Part shown: in pieces, positions 1-21,673 of the stretch
Layout of the letters: each line of letters opens with the position of its first letter
Position numbering within the stretch: position 1 is the first letter of the stretch
Assembly (NCBI GenBank): GCA_000719025.1
Contig: JODP01000021.1
Coordinates: 124,001-188,000 of the forward strand
From: Kineosporia aurantiaca JCM 3230
GTDB lineage: Bacteria; Actinomycetota; Actinomycetes; Actinomycetales; Kineosporiaceae
Direction: 5' to 3'
Length of the DNA stretch: 64,000 nt
Notes under the pieces: generated by a model
Seen by the model: the letters and a program-made list of their open reading frames with translations, nothing else
The model's database searches: none
What the model was told of the DNA's origin: nothing
Made by a program: the position numbers and the translations under genes

Positions 1-1
1 C

Positions 2-3000
2 GACGTCGAGCGTGGCGGCCGGCTGGGACCGGATCTCACGGCCTATGTCATCTACACGTCTGGATCGACGGGAGCGCCCAAGGGAGTGGTGGTTCCGCAC
101 GCCGGTCTGGTGAATCTGGCCGCTTCGCATCGCTCTCGCCTGATGGGTTCCTCGCGGCGCCGGGTGGCTCACGTCGCCTCGTTCGTCTTCGACGGTTCGT
201 GGGAGCCGGTGCTGTGGATGCTCGCCGGGCATGAACTGCACGTCATTCCGGAGGCGGTGTACCGGGACGCGTCGGCGGTGGTCGGGTATCTGCGTTCGGT
301 GGCGGTCGATGTTCTTGACGTGACCCCGACCTACCTGGAAGAGCTGATCCCGGCGGGTCTCCTCGAAGCTGAGCTGTCAGTGCTTCTGGTTGGCGGAGAA
401 GCTATTGATGTCGAGACCTGGCGTCGGGTAACAAGTTCGGAAAGTCTCGTCGTTCACGATCTGTACGGGCCGACCGAAGCATCAGTGGACGCTTACGGCT
501 GGCAGGGCGACGCCTCCGGCGGACGGGTTGCGTACCGGCTCGATGGAGTACGGACTTACGTTCTGGACGCGTCGTTGCGTCCGGTCCCGGCGGGGGTCAT
601 GGGAGAGCTGTACGTGGCCGGCGCTGGGCTGGCCTACGGCTATCTGAACCGGTATGGGCTCACGGCTGAGCGGTTCGTCGCGGATCCGTTCCAGACCGGG
701 CAGCGGATGTACCGCACGGGGGACCTGGCCCGCTGGAACCGTGACGGGGTGCTGGAGTTCGCCGGGCGGGCCGACGACCAGGTGAAGATCCGCGGATATC
801 GGGTCGAGCTGGGCGAGATCGAGGCGGCGCTGCGTTCGCTGCCGGAGGTTGAGCAGGCCGCGGTCGTGGTGCAGGGAAGTGCTCTGGTGGCCTACTGCGT
901 GCCTCAGGCCCCGGAGAGCGCCGCGCTGGCGAAGCTCCTCCCTGGCTACATGATCCCCAGCGCCTTCGTGGCCCTGGCGGCTCTGCCCCGCACGATCAGC
1001 GGCAAGCTGGATGAGCGGGCCCTCCCGGCCGTCTCGCTGACGGCCTCGGTAGCGGCTCCCCGCAATGCCCGCGAAGAGGTGCTGGCCGGGTTGTTCGCGG
1101 ACGTGCTGGGCGTGGACCAGGTCGGCGTGGACCAGGACTTCTTCGCCCTGGGCGGGCACTCGCTGCTGGTGATGCGCCTGGTCAACCGGATCCGTTCGGC
1201 GTTCGGCGTGCAGGTCAGCGTGCCTGACGTGTTCCGGGCCGGCACCGTGGCCGAACTCGCCCCCGTGGTGTTCGCGTCCGAGACTTCAAGCCGCCCGCCT
1301 CTTCAGGCCGTGACCGAGCGGCCCGAGCAGCTGCCGCTGTCGGCCGCGCAGCAGCGGCTCTGGTTCCAGTACCAGCTCGAGGGCCCCAACTCGACCTACA
1401 ACGTGCCGTTCGCCTGGCGACTGCGGGGCCCACTGGACGTGGAGGCCCTGCGCGCAGCCGTGGACGACCTAGTGGCGCGGCACGAGAGCCTGAGGACGGT
1501 CGTGGTGCCCGGCCCGCACCAGCTGATCCTCGATCCGCAGACCACCGAGGTCCCCTTCGCCGTGGTCAACGACGCCCTGGCCGAGGCGGACCACGCCTTC
1601 CGGCTGAACGTCGACCTCCCCATCCAAGTCCGGCTCTCCCAAGCCGAAGAGGACTGGACCCTGCTGATCCTGGTGCACCACATCGCCGCGGACGAGTGGT
1701 CGCAGGAACCGCTCATGCGCGACCTGGCCACGGCTTACGCCGCGCGGCTCGAGGGTTCGGCGCCGAGCTGGACTGCGCTTCCGGTTCAGTACGCGGACTA
1801 CACGCTCTGGCAGCGCGACCTGCCGGTGGACGATCAGCTGGATTGGTGGAAGCACGCGCTCCGGGGAGCCCCGGAGGAGCTGGTCCTGCCCGGTGCGCGG
1901 ACCCGGCCGGAGAACCGGACCGAGGTCGGCGGAGTGGTCGGGGTCCAGGTTCCGACCGAGGTGGCCGAACGTCTCCGGATCGCGAGCCGGAGCAACGGCG
2001 CAAGCTTGTTCATGCTCCTCCAGGCGGCCGTCGCCACCCTGCTGACCCGGCTCGGCTCAGGTGAGGATGTGCCGTTGGGCACGCCGGTCGCGGGCCGCAC
2101 CGACGACGCGCTCAGCGACCTGATCGGGTTCTTCGTGAACACCCTGGTGCTGCGCACGGACACGTCCGGCGATCCGGCCTTCACCGAGCTCCTGTCCCGG
2201 GTCCGGGACGCCGACCTGGCCGCCTTCGATCGGCAGGACGTTCCGTTCGAGCGGGTGGTGGACGCGGTCAACCCGGAGCGTTCGCTCTCCCGGCACCCGC
2301 TGTTCCAGGTGATGGTCTCCTACCTGGCTTCCGACGAGACCGGCCTCGCGCTCAACGGGACCGAGAGCACCGAGATCGAGCCGGAAGGGGGCAGCGCCAA
2401 GTTCGACCTGTCCTTCGACTTCGCCGAGAAGTCGTCGAGCCTGGACATCGCGATCGAGTACAGCGCGGATCTCTACACCCCCGAAGCCGTTCAGCTCCTC
2501 GCCGAGCGCCTGCTCCACCTACTCGCGCAGATCGCCGAAGCGCCGCAGACCCGGCTGAGCCACCTCGACGTGCTCTTGCCCGGAGAGCGCGAAACCCTGT
2601 TGCACGCCTGGGCGGACGGCCGACCGGTATCCCGAACGGGTTCCTCGTCCATCATTGAGATCTTCGCCGACCAGGCCGCCCGAACGCCGCGCGCGACAGC
2701 CTCGGTGACCGACCGGACCTGGAGTTTCGCCGAACTGGACGGCTGGACCGCTCGTCTGGCCGGTGGCCTGGCGGCGCGTGGCATCCGGCCCGGAGATCTG
2801 GTGGCTCTCGCCCTTCCCCGTGAGCTGATCGTTCCCGGGCTTCTCGGGGTGCTTCGGGCCGGCGCCGCGTATCTTCCGCTCGACGTGGATCAGGCGCCCG
2901 AGCGGGTTGAATTCGTCATTGAGGACGCTTCGCCGCGAGTTCTCCTCACCAGCGGCAGTTTCCGTTCGGCTGGGGTCGAGACGCTGCTTTTGGACGACGC

Positions 3001-5676
3001 CTTGCTCGGCACTCCGCTGACCGTGCCGTCCCACCCCGACGCACCCGCGTACGTCATTTATACGTCTGGCTCAACGGGAAAGCCGAAGGGCGTGGTGGTT
3101 CCGCACCGGGGGATCGTCAATCTCCTGGAATCACATCGTTCTCGATTGATGGGTTCGGAGCCGCGAAGGGTGGCTCACGTTGCGTCCTTCATCTTCGACG
3201 GTTCATGGGAGCCCCTGCTCTGGATGCTCGCCGGGCACGCACTGCATGTGCTGGACGAGGAGACCTACCGAGACGCCGACGCGGTCGTGGCCACCGTGCG
3301 ACGGGAACACCTCGACGTCCTTGACGCAACGCCGACCTACTTGCGCCAGCTCGTCGGCGCGGGCCTGCTCGAAGCCGGGCTCTCCGTGCTCTTGGTCGGT
3401 GGGGAAGCGGTGGACGCCGAGACCTGGCGTAAGGTAACGGCTTTCGAAGGCCTGGTGGTGTACGACCTGTACGGTCCGACCGAGGCCTCGGTGGACGCGT
3501 ACGGCTGGCAAGGTGACGCATTGGGACGCCGACGGGCTTACCGGCTCGACGGCGTCCGTACTTATCTGCTTGATGCTGTGCTGCAACCGGTTCCGGCCGG
3601 TGTGCTGGGCGAGCTGTATGTCGCAGGGGCTGGTCTGGCTCACGGTTACCTCAACCGATCCGGTCTGACTGCAGAGCGTTTCGTCGCTGATCCGTTCTAT
3701 CCGGGCGAGCGGATGTATCGCACCGGAGACCTGGCCCGCTGGACGGACGAGGGAGTGCTGGAGTTCGCCGGACGCGCGGACGGTCAGGTGAAGATCCGGG
3801 GGTACCGGGTCGAGTTGGGCGAGATCGAAGCGGCCCTGGTGGCTCTGCCCTCAGTGTCCGAGGCCGCGGTGGTGGTGCGCGAAGACGCCCCAGGTGTGCG
3901 GAGACTCGTGGCCTATTGGGTTGGCGCGGGTGAGGTTCGGGAGGGACTGGTCGGCCGGTTGCCCGAGTACATGATTCCGGCCGCCTTCATCTCGGTGGAA
4001 GCGTTGCCCCGCACGGTGAGCGGCAAGCTCGACGTAGCCGCGTTGCCCGCTCCGGATCTGGACGAACTGGTCGGCGATGCCGCTCCGGCCAGCACCAACG
4101 AGGAGATCCTGGCGGGGCTGTTCGCGGACGTCCTCGGGCTCGAGCGGGTGGGGGTGGAGGACGACTTCTTCACCCTGGGTGGGGACAGCATCGTCTCGAT
4201 CCAGCTGGTCGGCCGGGCCCGGGCGTGCGGCCTGATGATCAGCCCGCGCGACGTGTTCCGGCAGAAGAGCGTGGCCGGGCTGGCCCGGGTGGCGGTCACG
4301 ACCGAGGCTCCGATTGCGGAACCGGCCGAGGCGGGCTGGGGAATCGTGCCGCTGACGCCGATCCAGCGCTGGCTGCTGGAGAGCGGTGGGCCGATCGAGC
4401 GGTACCACCAGTCGATGACGGTGGTGACGCCCGAGGAGGCCACGCGGGAGCAGATCGTTGAGGTGCTGCAGGCCGTGGTGGACCGGCACGACCTGCTGCG
4501 GGCCGGGCTGGCCAAGGACGTTCTGCTGGTGCCGCCGCCCGGGTCGGTCCGGGCCGAGTACCTGCTCGGCCCCGATCCGGCGACCCGGCTGAACCCGGCC
4601 GAAGGGATCATGATCGCGGCGGAATGGGATCAGCCCGGCCGTCGGCTGCTGCTCGCCCTGCATCACCTGGTTGTCGACGGTGTCTCCTGGCGCATCCTCC
4701 TCGACGACCTGGAGACCGCTTGGAACGCAGTACGGGCAGATCGGCGCCCCGGGCTCGCACCCGTCCCCACCTCCTTCCGAACCTGGGCCCACACCCTGGC
4801 CGAGCGCTCCACCCACCCGGAAACCCTGGCTCAGCTCGCTTTCTGGCAGCGCCACGGATCCACCCGGCTGACCTTGGACCCGGCTCGGCACACCACCGCC
4901 ACCACCCGCGAACTCACCCTGGAACTGTCGCCCGAGCAGACGCGTCCATTGCTCACCACCGTGCCCGCCGCCTTCCACGCGGGCATGGACGATGTGCTGC
5001 TGACCGCGCTGAGCATCGCTCTGCGCAAGATATTTCCGGACGAGCCGCTCGTGATCGGGGTGGAAGGGCACGGGCGCGAGCAGATCACCGAGGCCCTCGA
5101 CCTTTCCCGCACGGTGGGCTGGTTCACGAGTGAGTACCCGGTGCTGCTCGATCCCGGTCCGGTGGACGTGGCCGAGGTCCTGGCCGGCGGTCCGGCGGCC
5201 GGGAGGGCCCTGAAGCTGATCAAGGAGCAGGTGCGGGCGGTGCCGCAGTCCGGAGTGGGCTACGGGATGTTGCGCTACCTGAACGAGCGCACCGGTCCGT
5301 TGCTTTCGGGTCGGCAGGCACTGGTTGGATTCAACTACCTCGGTCGGGTGACGATGTCGTCCGAGGCGGCGACGGACTGGTCGGTCGAGGTCTGGGGTGG
5401 TGGCGCGGACGAGGCAATGCCGGCCCAGTACCCGCTGGAGCTGAACGCAGTCACCGAAGACCGTGCGGACGGCCCCTGGCTGAGTGCGACCTGGTCCTGG
5501 CCGGCCGGGCTGCTCACCGACGAAACCGTGAAAGCCGTTGCCCAGAGCTGGTTCGATGCCCTGGCCGGCCTGACCCGGCACGCCGCCGACCCGGAGGCCG
5601 GCGGCCACACCCCCTCCGACCTCGACCTGGTCTCACTGAATCAGGACGACATCGACGAGCTCGAAGCGGAATTCGA

Positions 5677-5680
<4 letters not shown>
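2..5680 (+). CDS. Nonribosomal peptide synthetase, 5'-partial (A-T-C-A-T-E)
   Basis: Multimodular NRPS whose start lies before the window; the open frame enters at base 2, just ahead of adenylation motif A3 (YTSGSTGAPKG, about nt 53-85). Domain order by nt: A to about 1040; T with LGGHS near 1150; C at 1330-2560 with an LCL-like opening (LPLSAAQQRLWF) and HHIAADEWS near 1676 (Glu where Gly is usual); A at 2640-4060; T with LGGDS near 4180; E at 4345-5640 with HHLVVDGVSW near 4661. Hand-aligned pocket residues are the same in both A domains, DGEDLGLVDK, which resembles both Gln and Orn codes. Because an IucB-like acyltransferase lies nearby, I infer an ornithine-type (perhaps N-hydroxylated) residue, but this is unproven. 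The acidic tail (DDIDELEAEFE) looks like a donor docking segment for the next synthetase, whose ATG overlaps this TGA by 4 bp. Confidence 0.96.
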
Positions 5681-16496
<10,816 letters not shown>

Positions 16497-16500
<4 letters not shown>

Positions 16501-16712
16501 CCAACCCGTTCGAGAACCCCGACGGCGTCTACCTGGTGCTGGTGAACGACGAGAACCAGCACAGCCTGTGGCCCGACTTCATCGACGTGCCGGCCGGCTG
16601 GCGTACCGTCTTCGGCCCGGCCGCCCGGCCCGCCTGCGTCGAGTACATCGAGGCGAACTGGACCGACCTGCGGCCGCAGAGCCTGGTCGAGTTCATGAAC
16701 AGCAACTCCTGA
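16497..16712 (+). CDS. MbtH-like NRPS accessory protein
   Basis: 71 residues, the usual size for MbtH-like proteins, which bind adenylation domains and help them fold and work. The family signature is complete: NDENQHSLWP, then PAGW, then WTDLRPQSL near the C-terminus. The ATG overlaps the stop of the large NRPS by 4 bp, so the two are translationally coupled, and the protein very likely serves the five A domains encoded upstream. The next gene begins 5 nt downstream. Confidence 0.98.
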
Positions 16713-16717
16713 AGGCC

Positions 16718-17332
16718 GTGCCGCCGCCGGAGACCGACGGGCCGGTCCTCACCCGGGAGATCCGGGCGGGCCTGCCCGTCGGCGTGCTCGCCACCCCCGA
16801 GCCACCGGTTCCGGTGCTGCCGGAGCCGTGGCGGGCCCGGCTGCTGCGGCCCGGCAGTCCGGACGCGGCGCTCCTGGTCGGCTGGATGGCCGAACCGCAC
16901 GTGGAGAAGTTCTGGGAGCAGAACTGGCCGGCCGAACGCTGGGACCGGCACCTGAACGCCCAACTTTCCGGCGCCTACTCGCGTCCTCTGCTGATGCTCT
17001 TCGAAGGGGTGCCGTTCGCCTACGTCGAGATCTACCGCGCGGCGCGGGATGTGGTCGGTCAGGTCTACCCGGCCGGTGCTCACGATCTCGGGGTGCACCT
17101 GGCCATCGGGGAACTCGCCGCCACCGGAAGAGGCCTGGGCCGGGCGATGATGCGGGCGCTGGTCGAGGCCCTGTTCCTGGCCGACCCGGCCTGCGAGCGG
17201 GTGGTCGCGGAGCCGGACTCCCGCAACGAAACAGCCCGGAAGATGTTCACTGCCGCCGGTTTCCGCTACGAGGGGGAAGTCCGGCTACCGCACAAACGAG
17301 CCGCGCTCATGGTTGCCCGCAGGCGACCATGA
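16718..17332 (+). CDS. IucB/RhbD-type siderophore N-acyltransferase (GNAT fold)
   Basis: 204 residues from the GTG at 16718, the first in-frame start after the mbtH stop. Its SD (AAGG) is very close, so the start is uncertain. The protein resembles acyltransferases that acylate the N-hydroxylated side chain of lysine or ornithine to give a hydroxamate: HVEKFWEQNWPAERW, then FAYVEIYRA, then HLAIGELAATGRGLGRAMMRAL (acyl-CoA binding) and DSRNETARKMFTAAGF. Placed directly after NRPS and mbtH genes, it argues that the peptide is an iron chelator. The partner N-hydroxylase is not in the window. A 13-bp inverted repeat spans its stop codon. Confidence 0.85.
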   Translation: MPPPETDGPVLTREIRAGLPVGVLATPEPPVPVLPEPWRARLLRPGSPDAALLVGWMAEPHVEKFWEQNWPAERWDRHLNAQLSGAYSRPLLMLFEGVPFAYVEIYRAARDVVGQVYPAGAHDLGVHLAIGELAATGRGLGRAMMRALVEALFLADPACERVVAEPDSRNETARKMFTAAGFRYEGEVRLPHKRAALMVARRRP

Positions 17333-17338
17333 GCGCGG
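17301..17338. terminator. Hairpin shared by converging acyltransferase and binding-protein genes
   Basis: Perfect 13-bp arms CCGCGCTCATGGT (17301-17313) and ACCATGAGCGCGG (17326-17338). They span the acyltransferase stop codon and end 10 bp before the stop of the opposing gene. There is no T tract. It is probably a bidirectional terminator or 3'-end stabiliser. Confidence 0.6.
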
Positions 17339-17347
17339 GAGCGTGGA

Positions 17348-18436
17348 TCAGACGCTTTCGTCCTCGACCTTGGTGGCCGGGTCGTCGTCCGCCGCCTGGG
17401 CGATCAGCGGTACCAGGTTGTCGATCAGGTACGGCAGGCTGAGCACCGTGACGAACGCGGTGGCGCTGCCCAGGATGGAGACCTTGTCGTCGTCCGAGCC
17501 GTCGGACAGGTAGACGTCGCCGCCGTTCTTGAAAACGTCCAGCTTGTTGTAGATCTCGTCCTCGGCCAGGGTCACCTTGTCCTTCTTCGGATCCGGGACC
17601 AGCCAGACCAGCGCGTCCACGTCGAGCAGATCGGCCCGCTCCTTGCTCAGGTTCGCGCCGTACTCGTTCTTGACCACGTCGGCCAGTCCGCTCGGCAGGG
17701 TGAAGCCGAGCGAGGTCAGGAACCGGCCGCGCGGGTCGGTCGCCGAATACACGAAGTAACCCTCGTAAAGGTTGGCCATCAGCGCGGTCTGGCCGCTGAA
17801 CGTGGGGTTGGCCTGCTTGGCCGCGTCGAACTTCGTGTTCACGCTGTCCACCAGCTTCTGCCCGTCGGCCTCCTGGCCGAGCGCCTTGGCCAGGGTCGTG
17901 GTGACCACGTCCCAGGAGACCGCGTAGTCGTTCGTGTCCTTCGGCGCGGGTAGCGTCGGCGCGATCTGGCTGAGCTTGTCGTAGTCCTCCTTGGCCACGT
18001 TGGAGTAGAGGCCGACGATGAGATCCGGCTGCAGCGCGGCGATCTGCTCGAACTGCAGGCCGTCGTCGTTGTTCATCACGGTCGGCACCGGGGCGCTGCC
18101 GAGCCGGTCCTTGGCCCAGGGCCAGATCTCGCCCGGGTTGGTGCCGAACCACTTGGTGGTGGAGATCGGCACGGTGCCCAGGGCGAGCAGCGCGTCCTGC
18201 TCGACCAGCCCGACCACCACCACCTTGGTCGGCTTGGCCTTGATCTCGGTGGTGCCGAACTTGTGTTCGATCGTCACCGGGAAGGCGTCGGTGGTGCCGG
18301 TCGCCGCGGCGTTCGAACCGGTCGAGGAGGAGTCGGAGTCACTTCCGCAGGCGGCGACGAAGGCCAGGGACGCGGTGGCGATCGTGGCGCCGAACGCGCG
18401 TCGGGACATGGCTGGGCGCACGGGACGCGCGGACAT
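17348..18436 (-). CDS. Iron-siderophore ABC transporter substrate-binding lipoprotein
   Basis: 362 residues. The N-terminus combines a twin-arginine-like SRRAFG stretch (residues 11-16) with a lipobox ending at Cys30 (AFVAAC), so it is probably a Tat-exported lipoprotein. The rest is a FepB/FhuD-type (helical-backbone, class III) binding protein: TKVVVVGLVEQDALLALG, then LQPDLIVGLYSNV, and a C-terminal half describing a small mobile lobe. It would deliver ferric siderophore to the FecCD/FecE-type permease at 23.5-26.4 kb. The start has a good SD (GGAGG) and lies 15 bp below an iron box, so expression should rise in iron starvation. Confidence 0.95.
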   Translation of the reverse strand: MSARPVRPAMSRRAFGATIATASLAFVAACGSDSDSSSTGSNAAATGTTDAFPVTIEHKFGTTEIKAKPTKVVVVGLVEQDALLALGTVPISTTKWFGTNPGEIWPWAKDRLGSAPVPTVMNNDDGLQFEQIAALQPDLIVGLYSNVAKEDYDKLSQIAPTLPAPKDTNDYAVSWDVVTTTLAKALGQEADGQKLVDSVNTKFDAAKQANPTFSGQTALMANLYEGYFVYSATDPRGRFLTSLGFTLPSGLADVVKNEYGANLSKERADLLDVDALVWLVPDPKKDKVTLAEDEIYNKLDVFKNGGDVYLSDGSDDDKVSILGSATAFVTVLSLPYLIDNLVPLIAQAADDDPATKVEDESV

Positions 18437-18444
18437 CGAGACCT

Positions 18445-18477
18445 CCAGAGATTAGGTATGGCTACCCTAATCTCTGG
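18445..18477. promoter_or_regulatory. Iron box (IdeR/DmdR-type operator) with extended palindrome
   Basis: The 19-bp core TTAGGTATGGCTACCCTAA (18452-18470) matches the actinobacterial iron-regulator consensus TWAGGTWAGSCTWACCTWA well. It is embedded in a longer palindrome with 12-bp arms CCAGAGATTAGG and CCTAATCTCTGG. It lies immediately upstream of the binding-protein gene. Confidence 0.88.
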
Positions 18478-18512
18478 ACGTCTTGGGTCTCAACGATCTG
18501 CCGAATCGTGAT

Positions 18513-19823
18513 CTAGTACCAGCCCACCGACTCGCTGTGGCTCCAGGCGCCGCACGGGTTGCCGTAGCGGTCGGCGATGTAGTCCAGGCCCCAGCGCATC
18601 TGGGTCACCGGGTTGGTCTTCCAGTCCGAGCCGGAGGCGCCCATCTTGTTGCCGGGCAGCGCCTGCGGGATGCCGTAGGCGCCGGACGAGGGGTTGGTGG
18701 CCTGGTAGTTCCAGCCGCTCTCCCGGGTCCAGAGCGAGTCCAGGCAGGTGAACTGGGCGGAGGACCAGCCGCGGTCGGCGAGCAGGACCTTGGCGGCGGC
18801 CTTGGGGTTCTTGCGGGCACTGGCCGCGGAGGTGGCACCACCACTGCCCGAGCTCTTCTTGGAGCTGGTGGTCTTCTTGGCCTCGGGCGCCGGATCCGCC
18901 TTCGATGTTTCGGTGGACTTCGGCGCTTCAGTTGCCTTCGGCGTGTCAGCCGCCTTCGCAGCAGCGGCGGCCTGAGCCGCGCGGGCCTGCTTGATCTCGC
19001 GCGCCTTCTTGGCCTCGCGAGCCGCCCGGGCCTCGGCCTTCTGCCGGCGAGCCTGGGCGGCCTGGGCCGTCTGGTACTGGGAGGTCGCCGCCGCCGCCTT
19101 GGCCGGCGCAGCCTCCTTGATCTCGTTGTTCACCTCAGCGGTCTTCGCCGCCGCCTGCTGCTGACCCTCGACGATCCGGGCCTCACGCTCCTGGGCGGCC
19201 TGTTCCTGACCAGCGGCCAGCGAGAAGGACGCGGTGGCGGAGGAGTTGTCGTGGTCGGCCAAGGCGGTGGGCCCGGCGAACTGGGCCACCGCGACGCCCT
19301 CGGCGCCGACGACCAGAGCCATCACCAGCAGGCGCCCGGCGGTGCCGCTGACCCGCCCGAACCGGCGGCGGGGTGCGGACTCCTCGGTTTCCTCGGCGGA
19401 GGGGGCGGTGGTGAGGTCCAGGCCCCAGGCGATCGGAACGGCCGCGGGCTCGGGCTGGTGGAAGGCGTCGGACGGGCCGGAGAGCGGGAGGTCGATGCCG
19501 GCCGGGCGCCAGGGGTCGGTCCGCGGGATCGGCAGGACGGCCGCGGTCGGGGCCAGGGGGACCGCGTACTGCTCGGAGAGGGTGGGACGGCTGCGGGGCG
19601 CGCCGGTCAGGGCGGGCGGGCGAGAACGGCCGGCCGGGGCTCCCGCCGGGCGGCCCCCGGCGGGACGGCTGTGTGACGAGCGCCGGGCGGCGGCGCGGGC
19701 CTCGGCCCGGCGCAGCTCCGAACGCTTGGGGTAACTCTTGGTGCCGCCGAGGCCCGGGATCGCGATGCCCCCGGTGTCCAGCCACAGTTGCGCAAGGTCC
19801 TTCTCGGTGTCTGCCCCAGCCAT
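18513..19823 (-). CDS. Membrane-anchored lysozyme-like/transglycosylase-fold protein
   Basis: 436 residues from the ATG at 19823 (GGTGA is spaced as an SD; starts at 19832 or 19862 are possible). An N-terminal cytoplasmic Arg/Pro-rich region is followed by one hydrophobic segment at about residues 162-185. Next comes a long Ala/Lys/Glu-rich charged stretch, probably coiled coil, and a Ser/Thr linker. The C-terminal domain of about 80 residues is lysozyme-like: FTCLDSLWTRESGWNY contains the expected catalytic Glu, followed by GAYGIPQALPGNKM and WGLDYIADRYGNPCGAW. Such domains cut or bind peptidoglycan outside the cell. It lies between the iron-regulated transporter genes but has no obvious iron role. 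Confidence 0.85.
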   Translation of the reverse strand: MAGADTEKDLAQLWLDTGGIAIPGLGGTKSYPKRSELRRAEARAAARRSSHSRPAGGRPAGAPAGRSRPPALTGAPRSRPTLSEQYAVPLAPTAAVLPIPRTDPWRPAGIDLPLSGPSDAFHQPEPAAVPIAWGLDLTTAPSAEETEESAPRRRFGRVSGTAGRLLVMALVVGAEGVAVAQFAGPTALADHDNSSATASFSLAAGQEQAAQEREARIVEGQQQAAAKTAEVNNEIKEAAPAKAAAATSQYQTAQAAQARRQKAEARAAREAKKAREIKQARAAQAAAAAKAADTPKATEAPKSTETSKADPAPEAKKTTSSKKSSGSGGATSAASARKNPKAAAKVLLADRGWSSAQFTCLDSLWTRESGWNYQATNPSSGAYGIPQALPGNKMGASGSDWKTNPVTQMRWGLDYIADRYGNPCGAWSHSESVGWY

Positions 19824-19906
19824 CACGTTCATCACCGTGACGAGTAGCGACCATGACCACAACCCCCGCTACCGGGAGTTAAGAAAGGTTTGATGGGAGG
19901 CGACCA

Positions 19907-21673
19907 TCAACCGTCCTTTGACCAGGCTTTCCACAACTGTGCGTAAAGGCCGCTTGAGGCGAGCAGCTCCGCGTGCGTCCCCTGCTCGGCCACCCGACCG
20001 CCCTCCATCACCACGATCCGGTCGGCCGTGGCGGCCTGGGTCAGGCGGTGCGCCACCACGATCGCGGTGCGGCCGGTCAGCGCCTGGGTGGCCGAGCGCT
20101 CGAGCAGCCGGGCCCCCGCGCTGCCGGCCTCGGCGGTCGCCTCGTCCAGGATCGCCACCGGCGGATCGGCCAGCACCAGCCGGGCCAGGGCGAGCTGCTG
20201 GGCCTGGGCCGCGGTCAGCGCGTGGCCGCCGTCGCCGACCACCGTCTCCAGCCCCTCCGGCAACAGCCGCACCCAGTCCAGGGCCTGCACCCGCTCCAGG
20301 GCCGCCTCGAGCTCGGCGTCGGAAGCGTCGGCCCGGGCCAGTCGCAGATCGTCGGACAGCGGCCCGGCGAAGACGTGCACCTCCTGGGTCACCAGCGCCA
20401 CCGTCCGGCGCACGCCGTCCGGGCCCAGGTCGACCGTGTCCCGGCCGCCCAGCCGGATCGTGCCCGAGGTCGGCGGATGGAAACCGGCGATCAGCTTGAC
20501 CAGCGTGGTCTTGCCGGCCCCGCTGGCGCCGACCACCGCCACCCGGTGCCCGGCGGGGATGTCCAGATCCACGTCGCTCAGCACGTCGTGCCCGTCGAGG
20601 TAGGCGTGGCCGACCTTCTCGATACCGATGGACGCTTTCGCGGCCGGGATCGCGGCGGTCGCCGAGGGTGGGGGAGCCGGAAGATCGACGACCCCGACCA
20701 GCCGGGCCAGGCTCGCCGCCGCGGACTGCGCCTCGTCGAGCAGGAACAACAGCGTGCCGATGGGAGTGAACAGGCCGTGGAAGTAGAACGCCGCCGCCGA
20801 GGCCGTCCCGATCGACACCGCCCCGTCCCGCACCAGCGCGTAGCCGGTGATCAGGACCGCCGAAAGGCCGATGAACTCGGCCAGGTTCAGCCGGGCGAAG
20901 AAGACCGTCTGCAGAGTCACCCCGTCCAGGGTGCGGTCGACCGTGCGGGACGATGCGGAGGCCACGCGGGGCAGTTGCCTTCCGCCGAGCCGGAAGGCGC
21001 GCACCGTGCGAGCCCCGCCGATCGTCTCCAGAAGCTGCTGCTGCTGTTCACCGGCGGCGATCCGCTGGGCGGCGTAGACGTTCCCGGCGCGCCGCAGGTA
21101 CCGCCGCACGGCCACCACCTGCACCGGCACCGCCAGCAGGGCGGCCACCAGGAACCGCCAGTCGAGCACGGTCAGGGCGGCCAGAGTAAGGACGATGGCC
21201 AGCCCGGAGCGGGCGAACTCGGGTAACGCTTCGCGGACTCCCTCGCTGATCTTCGTGACGTCGTTCGTCACCCGCGAGGTGAGGTCACCGGAACCGGCCC
21301 GCTCGACGTCGGCGATCGGCAGCTGCAGCGCCCGCTCGACGAACCGCTCGCGCAGCCCGGCCAGCGCCGACTCCCCGGCGGTGGCCAGCTGGGACAGGCC
21401 GATCGGGGTGAGCAGGCCCTGCACCAGCGCCACCAGGCCGATCCCGACGGCCGGCCCGACCAGGGCGGAGGCCGGGCGATGATCGGCCACGACGTCCACG
21501 ATCCGGCCCAGCAGCGGGGAACTGAGCAGGCTCACCGCAGTGGCCAGCACCAGCACCACCAGGCCGGAGATCGCCGGAACCCGTTGCGGGCGGATCAGGC
21601 TCCAGACCACCTGCCGGCAGCGGGGGGCGGTCGCCACCGGGAGGCGGGTGGCTCCGGTCTCAGGGGTGGTCAT
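19907..21673 (-). CDS. ABC transporter half-molecule (TMD-NBD), degenerate signature
   Basis: 588 residues: an N-terminal six-helix exporter-type membrane domain (about 20-310) and a C-terminal nucleotide-binding domain. Walker A (GASGAGKTT), Q-loop (VTQEVHVF), Walker B with catalytic Glu (VAILDEAT) and H-loop (VVAHRL) are intact. The ABC signature is altered to LTAAQ. It starts within the end of the next gene (4-bp overlap), which encodes its partner with the opposite pattern of losses. Together they form an asymmetric heterodimer with one consensus ATP site. In this siderophore locus it could export the new chelator or, like IrtAB, import the ferric form; sequence alone does not decide. Confidence 0.92.
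   Translation of the reverse strand: MTTPETGATRLPVATAPRCRQVVWSLIRPQRVPAISGLVVLVLATAVSLLSSPLLGRIVDVVADHRPASALVGPAVGIGLVALVQGLLTPIGLSQLATAGESALAGLRERFVERALQLPIADVERAGSGDLTSRVTNDVTKISEGVREALPEFARSGLAIVLTLAALTVLDWRFLVAALLAVPVQVVAVRRYLRRAGNVYAAQRIAAGEQQQQLLETIGGARTVRAFRLGGRQLPRVASASSRTVDRTLDGVTLQTVFFARLNLAEFIGLSAVLITGYALVRDGAVSIGTASAAAFYFHGLFTPIGTLLFLLDEAQSAAASLARLVGVVDLPAPPPSATAAIPAAKASIGIEKVGHAYLDGHDVLSDVDLDIPAGHRVAVVGASGAGKTTLVKLIAGFHPPTSGTIRLGGRDTVDLGPDGVRRTVALVTQEVHVFAGPLSDDLRLARADASDAELEAALERVQALDWVRLLPEGLETVVGDGGHALTAAQAQQLALARLVLADPPVAILDEATAEAGSAGARLLERSATQALTGRTAIVVAHRLTQAATADRIVVMEGGRVAEQGTHAELLASSGLYAQLWKAWSKDG

Noticed and set aside
3851..5608. A 585-codon open frame on the minus strand
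   Set aside because: It is antisense to the NRPS. High GC keeps such frames open; the NRPS motifs on the plus strand are unmistakable.
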